NCBI RefSeq assembly: GCF_001672755.1
Contig: NZ_LZKI01000146.1
Span: forward strand, 1-38,131
Source of the DNA: Mycobacterium colombiense
GTDB taxonomy: Bacteria; Actinomycetota; Actinomycetes; Mycobacteriales; Mycobacteriaceae
Length of the DNA: 38,131 bases
Direction of reading: 5' to 3'
Shown: positions 6,625-14,997 of the stretch, in pieces
How positions within the stretch are numbered: the stretch's first letter is position 1
Layout of the letters: each line of letters begins with the position of its first letter
Translations under genes and position numbers: made by a program
Notes under the pieces: model-generated
Seen by the model: the letters and a program-made list of their open reading frames with translations, nothing else
Told to the model about the DNA's origin: nothing
Databases searched by the model: none

Positions 6625-9018
6625 CTAGAGGCCCTTGGGTCGGGTCCCGACCACCCCGCCGGTCGCGAGGCGTGTCAGTTCTTCGTCGGTCAGCCCGCAC
6701 CGATCGCGCAGGATCTCTTCATTGTGCTCGCCCAGCCTGGGCGGCGGCCGCAGTAGCCACTGATCCTGCCCGGCCAGCCGGGCGAACGGCGGGCAGGGGT
6801 ACAGCCCGAGGCCGGTACTCGCATGATGCAACGACTCGAAAAAGCCGCGCTCGCGCAGTTGCGGATTGTCGGTGACCAGTGACGGCGACACCACCGGGGC
6901 CGCGGGAACGCCCGCGCCGGCCAGCCGCTCCACCGTCGGCTCAAGCGGCTGGCCGGCGAACCAGTCCGCCAGCCTGCCATCGATGTCGTCGGCTCGACAG
7001 TGCCGCCCGGCGACGGTGGACAGCTCCTCCTCGCCGCACCATGCCGGTCGATCCATCACGTCCACCAGCGCACGCCACTGCGCGTCGTCGCGAACGGTGA
7101 GCGCGATCCAGTCGTCGGATCCGGCGCAGCGGTAGATGTTCTGGATCGCCGCGCTGTGACCGCGGTTGCCGCGACGGCTGAGCGTCGCGCCGAAGACCTC
7201 GGACTCGATCGCCTGAATCGCGGTGGCGTTCAGCACGGTTTCGAGCATCGGCAGTTCGACCAGCTGGCCCGTCCCGGTGCGTTCGGCGAAGTTCAGCGCG
7301 GCCAGCACGGCGAACGCGGCGTGCACACCGGCCAGCGGATCGCAGGCACCGCGCGGTGTCACCGGTGGCGCGTCGGCCAGGCCGGTCACCCAGGCCAGGC
7401 CGGCGATCTGTTCCATGGTGGGAGCGAACCCGACGCGTTCCCGCCATGGTCCCTCGACACCGAACGCGGGCATCCGGGCGAACACCAGTTTCGGGTTGAC
7501 CTCACGCAACGCGTCGTCGGTCAGCCCGAATTGCTCCATCACCCGCGGCGAGAAGTTCTCGATCACGACGTCGGCGCCGGCGACCAACCCGGTGAACAGA
7601 CGGCGGCCCTGCTCGGAGCCCAAATCCAGTGTGACCGAACGCTTGTTGGTGTTCATCGCGTGGAACACCCAGCCGTACTCCCACCAGTCATCCACGTCGG
7701 TGCGCATGCCGCCGGAGTATCGGATGCCATCGGGGCGCTGGATCGACTCGATCTTGACGACGTCGGCGCCGAAGGCGGCCAGCAGATGGGTCGCGGCCGG
7801 CCCGGCCCAGAACGCGGTGAGGTCGACGATGCGAACCCCAGCCAACGGCAGCCCGTCCAGTTCGGGCTCGGCGTCGGATTCCGCACGGCGCCAGGAGGAC
7901 TCGCCGTCGGCCTCACCACAGAGGGGCGTGTCACCCACGGGTGCGGGCGCACACGCCGACATCAGCCACGGCGGCCGGGGCTGATCGAACCCGGCGGGGT
8001 TGCGGGTGAAGACCCCACGTTCGCGCACGTACTCCAGCTCCCGGATGGTGGAGCCGTTGCCCAGCGCGGCGATCGGCAGCCGGAACAGTTGTCCGAGTTC
8101 GACGATTTCGGCGACGGTGCGTTCGGCCAGCCACGGACGGATCTGCTCGCGGATCAGGTCGCGATACTGCCAGCGGCCGATCTGAAACCGCAGCTGTTCG
8201 ATCTCCTCCAACTGCGGGCATTCGACCATCGCGGCGAAGTCGAGCCACTGCTGGCCGGTGACCATGGTGATCCCGACGTAGCCGTCCTTGGCGGGTTCGA
8301 TCGACGGGACCTCGGTGGTGCGCCGGATCGGTGGGACGCGCAGCAGCTGCGAGTGCAGCCATTCGCTGCTCTGCATCGTGGTCAACGCTTCCAGCATGGA
8401 CAGGTCCAGGTGTTCGCCGGGCCCGCCGCGCTCGACGCGACGGCGCACCGCCAGGGCGCCGAACGCGGCGAACACGCCGCCCATGTACTCGCCCAGATCG
8501 CCACCGATGGAGATCGGCGGTCCCGCCGGATCGCCGCGGAAGCCGGGCGAACCCGCCCACGCCTGCAGGGTGAACTCGGTGGCGGCCCGGTCCGCGTAGG
8601 GTCCGATCCAGCCGAAGTCGGAGATGCTGACGATGATCGCCCGCGGCGAGTGTTCCAGCAGCTGCTGTGGGTCGATGCCCAGTGCCGCGGCGCGCTCCCG
8701 GCCCGCCGTCACGACGATGACGTCGGCGCCGGCCAGTTCGTCGCGATAGCGCTGCGAGTCGGGGGCGAAAGTCATGCTGCGCTTGCCCGCGTTGAGGTAA
8801 CTGAAAAACGGGCCGCTGCGGCCCCGGGGAATCGAAGAACCGCTGGCGGAGTAGCGCCGCAACCAATCCCCTTGCGGCGGTTCGATTTTATGCACCTGCG
8901 CGCCGGCATCGCGCAGCAGCTTCCCGCAGTAGCTGCCCGCTATCCGGTCACTGATCTCGACGACACGCAAATCGTGTAGCGGTGTCGGCCGGCTTTCGGA
9001 CCGCTCGCTCAATTGCAC
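6625..9018 (-). CDS. Double-domain CaiB/BaiF (family III) CoA-transferase
   Basis: A 797-residue protein consisting of two family III CoA-transferase units in tandem, roughly residues 12-375 and 388-790. Each half starts with the typical block (LHDLRVVEISDRIAGSYCGK and LAGVRIVDLTAFWAGPAATH). Each keeps an Asp at the place of the catalytic Asp of formyl-CoA transferase: Asp174 (IGGDLGEYMGG) and Asp560 (GACDPLAGVHAA). Family III enzymes are normally interlocked dimers of about 400-residue chains, so this is a covalent pseudo-dimer. The GTG start at 9018 is preceded by GGAAGG. It would move CoA between acyl groups, sparing ATP relative to FadD. It is divergent from the GntR gene and followed by ferredoxin. 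Confidence 0.9.
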   Translation of the reverse strand: MQLSERSESRPTPLHDLRVVEISDRIAGSYCGKLLRDAGAQVHKIEPPQGDWLRRYSASGSSIPRGRSGPFFSYLNAGKRSMTFAPDSQRYRDELAGADVIVVTAGRERAAALGIDPQQLLEHSPRAIIVSISDFGWIGPYADRAATEFTLQAWAGSPGFRGDPAGPPISIGGDLGEYMGGVFAAFGALAVRRRVERGGPGEHLDLSMLEALTTMQSSEWLHSQLLRVPPIRRTTEVPSIEPAKDGYVGITMVTGQQWLDFAAMVECPQLEEIEQLRFQIGRWQYRDLIREQIRPWLAERTVAEIVELGQLFRLPIAALGNGSTIRELEYVRERGVFTRNPAGFDQPRPPWLMSACAPAPVGDTPLCGEADGESSWRRAESDAEPELDGLPLAGVRIVDLTAFWAGPAATHLLAAFGADVVKIESIQRPDGIRYSGGMRTDVDDWWEYGWVFHAMNTNKRSVTLDLGSEQGRRLFTGLVAGADVVIENFSPRVMEQFGLTDDALREVNPKLVFARMPAFGVEGPWRERVGFAPTMEQIAGLAWVTGLADAPPVTPRGACDPLAGVHAAFAVLAALNFAERTGTGQLVELPMLETVLNATAIQAIESEVFGATLSRRGNRGHSAAIQNIYRCAGSDDWIALTVRDDAQWRALVDVMDRPAWCGEEELSTVAGRHCRADDIDGRLADWFAGQPLEPTVERLAGAGVPAAPVVSPSLVTDNPQLRERGFFESLHHASTGLGLYPCPPFARLAGQDQWLLRPPPRLGEHNEEILRDRCGLTDEELTRLATGGVVGTRPKGL

Positions 9019-9048
9019 CCGCCCTTCCGATCGACATGCGACCAGAGA

Positions 9049-9079
9049 AGCTATTTATATCATTACTGCTAAAATAGCT
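9049..9079 (+). promoter_or_regulatory. 31-bp inverted repeat operator candidate, site B
   Basis: Perfect 8-bp arms AGCTATTT (9049-9056) and AAATAGCT (9072-9079) flank a 15-bp spacer in the intergenic region between the CoA-transferase and GntR genes. The right half contains CTAAAATAG, the reverse complement of the CTATTTTAG element at 5083. Its position between two divergent genes, one a FadR-like repressor, makes it a good candidate for the autoregulatory operator of that repressor. Confidence 0.6.
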
Positions 9080-9112
9080 AAGCCAGCGAGTTGCATGTGT
9101 TTCGAGGATCGG

Positions 9113-9934
9113 ATGACCGCCTTGGGAATTGGCCCCGACGCCCGGCGCCGGTTGTCGGCGCCGCGGATCGCCGAAATCGTAGCCGACGAGTTGCGCCGTC
9201 AGATCATCGACGGCGAGCTCGCGGACGGTGATCTCTTGCCACGCCAAGAGGTGCTCGTCGAACAGTTCAACGTGAGTTTGGTTTCGCTGCGCGAAGCCCT
9301 GCGGATCCTGGAGACCGAGGGGCTGGTTTCGGTGCGGCGCGGCAACCGTGGTGGTGCCGTCGTCCATGCCCCGGCGAAGACCAGCGCCGCTTACATGCTC
9401 GGGTTGTTGTTGCAGAGCGAGTCCGTCGAGGTCGCTGACCTCGGCATGGCTTTGCAGGAACTCGAGCCCGCCTGCGCCGCATTGGCGGCCCGCCGGCCGG
9501 ACCGGGCGGAGACCCTGGTACCCGAGCTCACCCGAATCAACGAGTCGATGGCCGAAAACCTGGACGACGGACGGCTTTTCACCGAAATCGGGCGCGAATT
9601 CCACGATCAGGTCGTCCGCGGCTGCGGCAATCACACGATCATCGCGGTCGTGGGCAGCCTGGAGACGCTGTGGACCAGTCACGAACGGCAGTGGGCCGAC
9701 GAAAGCGCGTCGCGTGGCACCTACCCGTCGCTCGCTCAGCGCCGCGCGGTGCTCAACACGCACGTCAAGCTGACCGAGACCATCGCCGAGGGTAACGTCG
9801 ACCGGGCCCGCCGCATCGCGGGTCGCCATCTGGCCGACACGCAGACCTATGTCCTCTCCGGCCAGCACGATCAACGCATCTACGCGCTCTCCCCGCAGGC
9901 GTTGTCGCGGCCGCGGGATATCCGGCACTCCTGA
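9113..9934 (+). CDS. GntR-family regulator, FadR/FCD subfamily
   Basis: A 273-residue regulator with an N-terminal winged helix (about residues 12-85; the recognition region reads VEQFNVSLVSLREALRILET) and a C-terminal all-helical FCD ligand-binding domain. The FCD domain keeps likely metal- or ligand-binding histidines in EFHDQVV, LNTHVKL and GRHLADTQ. I start it at the ATG at 9113, which has GAGG about six bases upstream. FCD regulators bind small organic acids or acyl-CoAs and usually repress nearby catabolic genes. It is divergent from the CoA-transferase and sits next to the 31-bp inverted repeat at 9049, so it probably controls itself, that gene and possibly the other promoters carrying CTATNNTAG. 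Confidence 0.9.
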   Translation: MTALGIGPDARRRLSAPRIAEIVADELRRQIIDGELADGDLLPRQEVLVEQFNVSLVSLREALRILETEGLVSVRRGNRGGAVVHAPAKTSAAYMLGLLLQSESVEVADLGMALQELEPACAALAARRPDRAETLVPELTRINESMAENLDDGRLFTEIGREFHDQVVRGCGNHTIIAVVGSLETLWTSHERQWADESASRGTYPSLAQRRAVLNTHVKLTETIAEGNVDRARRIAGRHLADTQTYVLSGQHDQRIYALSPQALSRPRDIRHS

Positions 9935-9953
9935 CGAGCGGCCTGCAACGGTC

Positions 9954-10670
9954 ATGCGAACCGCATTGGTCACCGGCGGCAGCGGCGGGATCGGAAAAGG
10001 GTGCGCGCGCAAGCTGGTTGAGCGTGGCTACGACGTGGTGCTCTCGGCGCGCCGCGAGGCCCCGTTACTCGCCGCCGCCGAGGAGATCGGTGCCCGTCAC
10101 ATCGTGGCCGACGCGTCCGATCCGACCGGATTCCCCGCTGCGATAAGCACATTGGAGGCGATCGACCTGGTCGTTCACGCGGCCGGTGCGCTCGGGGGGA
10201 CCTACGCGCGCAAGCAGACCTTCGAGCAGTGGCAGGCCATCATGTCGGCCAACCTGGATTCGTGCTTCGTGGTGACGTCCGCGGTGCTGCCGAAGATGAC
10301 GGCGGGCTCGCGGCTGGTGTTCATCTCGTCGTCGGCGGCGCACGAGCCGATGCCGGCCCGCACCGCCTACTCCGCGTCCAAGGCCGGCATGAACGCGTTC
10401 GCGCGCGCCCTGGCGCTCGAAGTCGACCGTGATGGCATCAGCGTGCACATTGTCACGCCAGGGCCCGTGGCCACCGAGATGCTGCAGGACGTCCCGTTCG
10501 AGATGTACGCGATCGGGGTGGCCGACGTCGCCGAGGCGGTTGCCTGGCTGGACACCGTCGATCCGTCGGTCGATCTGCCCGAGATCCGGTTGTCCGCCGT
10601 AAAGCGCGGTCCGTTCGCGCGGCCGCCGGTGGTGCCGACCGAGGCGCGGCGCCGCGCGCAACGAGGCTGA
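9954..10670 (+). CDS. Short-chain dehydrogenase/reductase
   Basis: A 238-residue classical SDR. The cofactor-binding motif TGGSGGIG is at residues 7-14, the structural H-A-A-G of the NAG region follows (VVHAAGA), and the active site has Ser in ISSSAAH and Tyr-x-x-x-Lys in YSASK. The start is the ATG at 9954, 20 bp after the GntR stop; a longer frame back to 9849 overlaps the regulator and does not look like family sequence. It probably oxidises a secondary alcohol or reduces a ketone with NAD(P), for example a 3-hydroxyacyl-CoA or a ring hydroxyl. It is likely co-transcribed with the GntR gene. Confidence 0.88.
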   Translation: MRTALVTGGSGGIGKGCARKLVERGYDVVLSARREAPLLAAAEEIGARHIVADASDPTGFPAAISTLEAIDLVVHAAGALGGTYARKQTFEQWQAIMSANLDSCFVVTSAVLPKMTAGSRLVFISSSAAHEPMPARTAYSASKAGMNAFARALALEVDRDGISVHIVTPGPVATEMLQDVPFEMYAIGVADVAEAVAWLDTVDPSVDLPEIRLSAVKRGPFARPPVVPTEARRRAQRG

Positions 10671-10673
10671 GGT

Positions 10674-11531
10674 CTACGCCGGGAAGGCTTTGATCACCGA
10701 TTCGCCGAACTCGTGCAGGGAGTCCGGCGCCGCGAAGTCGGCGAACCACACGTAGAACCGCTCGACCCGCTGGGCGGCCAGACCGCGGAAGTGCCCGATC
10801 AGCTCGTCGGCAGCACCGCAGACCAGCCCGGACCCGAGGTTGCCGAATCGACGGGTGCTCACCTCGCGCACGCTCTCGGGGTCGTCGCCTGACCGCGCAA
10901 AGCCGACCATCTGCTGAATCGACATCCGGGCCGTTCCCGCGGCCGGGGCGAGCTTCGGCAGCCTGTCGAGCTGGTTCGCCGGCAGATTCCACCAATCCGC
11001 GTATCTGCGAACGAGTTCCATCATCTTGGGCCCGCTTCCACCCAGGACCAGCGGTATCGGGTGAGACCGGCGCGGAGCCTGCGGGGCCGGGCCGGACTGA
11101 TCGTCGTCGTCGCCCCAGTACCGCCTGATCAATTCCAGGTGGCGGCCGAGTTGTTCGACCCTGGCCCGCGGATCTCGTTGACCGACATCGAATCTCGCGA
11201 ACTCCGAGGGCCACGATCCCGCCCCGAGGCCCAACTCGAACCTGCCCCCGGATGCCTCCGACAACGTGACGGCCTGCTTCGCAAGCACGGCAGGATGCCG
11301 AAACGCGTCACACAGCACCAGGTGACCGACTCGCAGCCGCTCGGTCTTGCCCGCGACCCAGGTGGCAACGCCCATTGCCTCCCAGATGCTTTCGTCGGGC
11401 AACCCGGGCGCCTCGAGGTGATCGATGAAGGCGATCCCGTCGAAGCCGCTGGCCTCGGCGTGACGTGCCCGGTCCGCGATGTCGGCCGCCGACAATCGGA
11501 CCTGCGGCAGGAACAGATACCACTCGGCCAT
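10674..11531 (-). CDS. Luciferase-like (LLM class) flavin or F420-dependent oxidoreductase
   Basis: A 285-residue TIM-barrel protein of the bacterial luciferase-like family. The N-terminal LSAADIADRARHAEASGFDG, the segment RLRVGHLVLCDAFRHPAVLAKQAVTL and GGRFELGLGAG are typical of the F420-dependent branch common in mycobacteria. Such enzymes act as dehydrogenases or monooxygenases with F420 or FMN. The ATG at 11531 is used. The gene ends 3 bp from the convergent SDR stop and is divergent from the four-gene acyl-CoA dehydrogenase operon, sharing its control region. The substrate is not predictable, but the position suggests a step in the same pathway. Confidence 0.85.
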   Translation of the reverse strand: MAEWYLFLPQVRLSAADIADRARHAEASGFDGIAFIDHLEAPGLPDESIWEAMGVATWVAGKTERLRVGHLVLCDAFRHPAVLAKQAVTLSEASGGRFELGLGAGSWPSEFARFDVGQRDPRARVEQLGRHLELIRRYWGDDDDQSGPAPQAPRRSHPIPLVLGGSGPKMMELVRRYADWWNLPANQLDRLPKLAPAAGTARMSIQQMVGFARSGDDPESVREVSTRRFGNLGSGLVCGAADELIGHFRGLAAQRVERFYVWFADFAAPDSLHEFGESVIKAFPA

Positions 11532-11580
11532 GCGCCACCTCGACGTCGGGTTCCGTGCGATTGCGACGGCACGGCTAGTT

Positions 11581-11607
11581 TATTATCTTTACTATGTTAG
11601 AGGTCTT
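11581..11607 (+). promoter_or_regulatory. Promoter and CTATGTTAG element, site C
   Basis: TATTAT at 11581-11586 is a plausible -10 box, giving a start of transcription just before the AGAGG ribosome-binding site (11599-11603) and the ATG at 11608. CTATGTTAG (11592-11600) overlaps this start region, a place where a bound repressor would block transcription. It matches the elements at 5083, 9069 and 30368 in seven of nine fixed positions. Confidence 0.5.
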
Positions 11608-12687
11608 ATGGATGTCGGACTGAACTCGGAGCAGCTGTCGCTGCGCGACACCGTACGCGACATATTACGTACGGAGTGCCCGCCCGACGCCGCACGTCAA
11701 GCGATCACCGACCCGGAGCGCTGGCGCACCCTGTGGAAGACGGTCGTCGACCTCGGCTGGACCGAGCTCGCCGCTCCCTCAGAGGAAGGGGCCGGCGACT
11801 ACGGACCGGTCGAGCTGGCCGTGGTGCTCGAGGAATGCGGTGCGGCCATCGCGCCAATTCCGTTGCTGGGCAGCGTCGGTCTGGCCGCGGGCCTGCTGCG
11901 CAACACCGGACTCGACTCCGTGCTGACCGACATCGCCGGCGGCGTGGTGGCCACCCCGGCCGTGCATGCCCGGGGATCCCGGCTGCCGGGGGCGCCGATG
12001 ACGCTGCGCCAGGGACGCCTGCGCGGCACGGCGGTCGCCGTCCCCAACGTGTCGCGCGCGGAGCTGGTCGTCACCCTGGCCCGCTCCGACAACGGTGACA
12101 CCGTGGCGGCCGTCGCCCGGTGCGGCGACGGGGTCACCGCGGTGCCTGCGGCCGAGTCCACCGATCCCGCCCAGCCGTTGGCAGGCGTCGAGATCGACGC
12201 GGAGCCCATCGCGGTGGCACCGGCCGACCTCGGATCGGCCTTCGTGGCGCCCTGGGTGGCCTCGGCCGCCGATCTCCTCGGCGTGGCGAGCGCGGCGTTG
12301 CACCGCTCGGTCGAGTACGCGAAATCGCGGCGTCAGTTCGGCCAGCCGATCGGCGCGTTCCAGGGCGTCAAGCACGCACTGGCCGACAACTATGTCAGCG
12401 TCGAGCGCGCCCGCAGCCTGACCTATGCGGCGGCGGCCCGGCTCGCCGACCCGACCACGCCCCCCGCAGAGCTGTGGACAGCCGCGGCGCTGGCCAAGGC
12501 GGCGGCCAACGACGCGGCGACCGGCTGTGCGCGCACCGCGGTCCAGGTGCACGGCGCCCTCGGGCAGACCTGGGAGCACGACGCCCACCTCTATGTGCGC
12601 CGCGCCTGGCAGGGCGCCGCCATGCTGGGCGACAGCCGCTCCCTCTACTACGAGGTGGGCCGCCGATTCTGCGGGGGTGCCGCGTGA
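11608..12687 (+). CDS. Acyl-CoA dehydrogenase, beta-type (non-catalytic) subunit
   Basis: A 359-residue member of the acyl-CoA dehydrogenase fold, with the C-terminal helical blocks SRRQFGQPIGAFQGVKHALAD and VQVHGALGQTWEHDAHLY. The middle beta domain is diverged, and no catalytic Glu is visible at either family position (helix G E-R or the C-terminal Y-E-G-T). In steroid catabolism such chains pair with a catalytic partner in alpha2-beta2 enzymes (FadE28-FadE29 and FadE26-FadE27 types). The start ATG at 11608 follows AGAGG by four bases. It is first of five plus-strand genes and is joined to the next, catalytic-type gene by a MIRU-like unit. The pairing is my inference from order and sequence. 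Confidence 0.88.
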   Translation: MDVGLNSEQLSLRDTVRDILRTECPPDAARQAITDPERWRTLWKTVVDLGWTELAAPSEEGAGDYGPVELAVVLEECGAAIAPIPLLGSVGLAAGLLRNTGLDSVLTDIAGGVVATPAVHARGSRLPGAPMTLRQGRLRGTAVAVPNVSRAELVVTLARSDNGDTVAAVARCGDGVTAVPAAESTDPAQPLAGVEIDAEPIAVAPADLGSAFVAPWVASAADLLGVASAALHRSVEYAKSRRQFGQPIGAFQGVKHALADNYVSVERARSLTYAAAARLADPTTPPAELWTAAALAKAAANDAATGCARTAVQVHGALGQTWEHDAHLYVRRAWQGAAMLGDSRSLYYEVGRRFCGGAA

Positions 12688-12740
12688 GCCGCACGGGCGA
12701 CGATGCAGAGCGCAGCGATGAGGAGGAGCGGTGCCCATGA
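12684..12740 (+). repeat. MIRU-like unit 1 with coupled 18-codon ORF
   Basis: The core GACGATGCAGAGCGCAGCGA followed by TGAGGAGGAGCGG nearly repeats at 15941-15973. It also reads as an open frame: a GTG overlaps the previous stop (GTGA), and its own TGA overlaps the next ATG (ATGA). The 18-residue peptide contains GDDAERSDEEER. Mycobacterial interspersed repetitive units are known to insert between operon genes in just this way. The AGGAGGAG inside also acts as ribosome-binding site for the next gene. Confidence 0.75.
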
Positions 12741-13843
12741 GCGCCGTAGTGGAGGAGTTCGGCGCGTGGTTGGCGGAATTTCTGCCCGACGACTACTACG
12801 CGAACTATCGGCGATACCGCTGGGATCTGGGGTTGCGGCGCGATTACCAGCGGGCCTCGTTCGAGGCCGGCTGGTTACAGCCGACCTGGCCGCGCGAGCA
12901 CGGCGGCCGATCGCTGGGCCTGCGCGACGCCATGGAAGTCCGGATCGAGGCGGCGCTGCGGTCCGCACCCAAGCTGCCCAACATCCAGGGCCCCGGCGTG
13001 GCCGCACCCGGCATCCGTCAGTTCGGCACGCCCGCCCAGATCGAACGCCTGCTCGTTCCGCTGCTGCGCGGCGACGAGTGGTGGGCGCTGGGCATGTCCG
13101 AACCCGAGGCCGGGTCGGATTTCGCCGGCCTGCGCACCCGTGCGGTGCGCGACGGCGACGTGTTCCGGGTCAACGGCCACAAGATCTGGACCACCCATGC
13201 GCACCTGTCGCGGTGGTGCACCCTGTACGCCCGCACCGATCCGGATGCCCCGAAACACCGTGGCATCTCCTGCCTCATCCTGGATCTGCACTCCCCCGGG
13301 GTCAGGATCGAGCCCATCCGGATGGCGTCGATCTCCGACGAAACGTTCTGCGAGGTCTTCCTCGACGACGTCGAGGTACCGGCCGAAAACCTGCTGGGGC
13401 CACTGCACGGCGGGTGGAATGTCGCCATGTCGTCGCTGCATCATGAGCGCCAGATGATCTGGATCATGAACTGGGTCGAGATCAAACGCGGACTCGCCTC
13501 CGTGCGCGAGGCCGGCGCCGCGGACTCGAGCCAGGACGCATACGCCGAACTCGGTTCGCTGCTGGCCGACGCGGAAGCGTTGCGGGCCACCGGATATCGC
13601 GCTCTGGGCAACGAACTCGCGGGGCGGCCCAGCCCGGAAGCCGACACCATGAAGCTGCTCGGATCGCTTACCTTGCAGCGTGTTTGGGAACTGAGTGCGG
13701 CCGCCGCGGGCCCCGATTCGGCCACCGATCCGGATCTACTGTTCGAACGTCAGGACGCGCTGGCCGCAACGATCTACGGCGGAACGTCGGAGGTTCAGCG
13801 CAACATCATCGCCGAGCGGCTGCTCGGGTTGCCGAAGGGATGA
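12737..13843 (+). CDS. Acyl-CoA dehydrogenase, catalytic alpha-type subunit
   Basis: A 368-residue FAD-dependent acyl-CoA dehydrogenase. The flavin- and substrate-binding motif SEPEAGSD is at residues 121-128, NGHKIWTTHA follows, and Glu237 in LHHERQ lies at the helix-G position used as catalytic base in isovaleryl-CoA dehydrogenase and in the steroid enzyme ChsE4. The C-terminal motif reads IYGGTSEVQRNIIAERLLG, with Gly where MCAD-type enzymes have Glu. The ATG at 12737 overlaps the micro-ORF stop; a GTG at 12731 is an alternative. I infer an alpha2-beta2 enzyme with the preceding gene, oxidising a bulky acyl-CoA to the 2-enoyl-CoA. Confidence 0.92.
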   Translation: MSAVVEEFGAWLAEFLPDDYYANYRRYRWDLGLRRDYQRASFEAGWLQPTWPREHGGRSLGLRDAMEVRIEAALRSAPKLPNIQGPGVAAPGIRQFGTPAQIERLLVPLLRGDEWWALGMSEPEAGSDFAGLRTRAVRDGDVFRVNGHKIWTTHAHLSRWCTLYARTDPDAPKHRGISCLILDLHSPGVRIEPIRMASISDETFCEVFLDDVEVPAENLLGPLHGGWNVAMSSLHHERQMIWIMNWVEIKRGLASVREAGAADSSQDAYAELGSLLADAEALRATGYRALGNELAGRPSPEADTMKLLGSLTLQRVWELSAAAAGPDSATDPDLLFERQDALAATIYGGTSEVQRNIIAERLLGLPKG

Positions 13844-14997
13844 CGACAATGGATTACGACCTCGGCGACGACGCCGGACGACTGCGCGGCCATCTGCGCG
13901 AGCTGGTTGCCAACCACATCCCCGCCGACTTTTTGGGTGCCTGCACCGAGAATCCGCAGGACCTCGCGACCACCGAGACGTTCTGCAAACTGCTGGCCGC
14001 TGAGGGGCTGCTGGCGCTGGCGTGGCCGAAAGAGCATGGCGGCGGCGGTGGTTCGGTCTGGCAACAGACGGTGCTGCGCGAGGAGATGTGGGCCCAACAC
14101 GAGCCGCGCGGTCCGCAGTACATGGGGATCAACTGGGTCGGGCCCGCGCTGATGCGGTACGGCACGGCCGAGCAGAAGGCCAAGCACCTGGCGGCCATCG
14201 CCTCCGGAGACGTGATCTGGTGCCAGGGCTTTTCCGAGCCGGAGGCCGGCACCGACCTGGTGTCGCTGCGTACCCGTGCCGTCGCCGACGGTGACGGATG
14301 GCGCATCACCGGCCAGAAGGTGTGGACGTCGTACGCGCTGATGGCATCCTGGTGCGTCCTGGCGGCGTGCACCGACCCCGAGGCTCCAAAACATAAGCGG
14401 CTCACCTTGTTTCTGATCCCGATGGAACGGGCCGGCTTCACCGTCCGGCCGATCCCATCGATGCTTGGACCCCACCATCTGAACGAGATGTTCCTGGACG
14501 ACGTGCAGGCGTTCCCCGGTGATGTGCTCGGCGAGGTCGGCGACGGATGGCGGGTGATGCGCGAAGCCCTGGCGTTCGAGCGGGTGGGCATCGCCCGCTA
14601 CGCGCGCTGTGAATCGCTGCTCGAACGCATGCGCGCCCAGCTCGGCGACGACTGGGATCGGCTGCCCGAAACGATCCGCACCCGGTGGGTGCGGGCGCTC
14701 GTCGACCTGCGGGTCGCCCGGCTGCTGGCCTATCGCGCGGTCTCACTGCAGGACGACCCGGCCGCGGGGGCGGCCGCCAGTGCGGCGCGCATCATCACCA
14801 CGACGTGCGACCAACTCGTCGCGGAGCTGCTGTTCGACGTGCTGGGCCCGACGGCGCTGGACAGCGGAACTTCTGCGGCACTGCACGGGGCCATCGAAGA
14901 CCATTGGCGTTACGCGCAAGCGGCCACCGTCGCATCGGGCACCATCGAGGTGCAGCGCATGCTGGTGGCACGAGACGTATTGGGAGAACACAGGTGA
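13840..14997 (+). CDS. Acyl-CoA dehydrogenase, catalytic alpha-type subunit (second pair)
   Basis: A 385-residue acyl-CoA dehydrogenase with FSEPEAGTDL (residues 131-140), ITGQKVWTSYA and Glu247 in LAFERVG, the helix-G catalytic base position. The C-terminal segment VASGTIEVQRMLVARDVLG has Ser-Gly in place of Tyr-Glu. The start codon overlaps the previous stop as ATGA; an ATG at 13849 is a possible alternative. It is followed, through a GTGA overlap, by a shorter diverged acyl-CoA dehydrogenase, so the order here is alpha then beta, the reverse of the first pair. The helix-G Glu and the short non-catalytic partner suggest a steroid-type heterotetramer. Confidence 0.92.
   Translation: MTTMDYDLGDDAGRLRGHLRELVANHIPADFLGACTENPQDLATTETFCKLLAAEGLLALAWPKEHGGGGGSVWQQTVLREEMWAQHEPRGPQYMGINWVGPALMRYGTAEQKAKHLAAIASGDVIWCQGFSEPEAGTDLVSLRTRAVADGDGWRITGQKVWTSYALMASWCVLAACTDPEAPKHKRLTLFLIPMERAGFTVRPIPSMLGPHHLNEMFLDDVQAFPGDVLGEVGDGWRVMREALAFERVGIARYARCESLLERMRAQLGDDWDRLPETIRTRWVRALVDLRVARLLAYRAVSLQDDPAAGAAASAARIITTTCDQLVAELLFDVLGPTALDSGTSAALHGAIEDHWRYAQAATVASGTIEVQRMLVARDVLGEHR

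Noticed and set aside
8358..8385. Possible third MIRU-like copy (TCGCTGCTCTGCATCGTGG)
   Set aside because: It lies inside the CoA-transferase coding sequence, matches only part of the core and lacks the flanking overlap structure.
7000..8979. A 659-codon plus-strand open frame opposite the CoA-transferase gene
   Set aside because: It is the antisense of a clear two-domain enzyme, is rich in Gly, Arg, Asp and His as GC-rich shadows are, and shows no domain.
9948..10400. Minus-strand ORFs over the SDR gene
   Set aside because: They are shadows; the plus-strand SDR carries the full set of cofactor and catalytic motifs.
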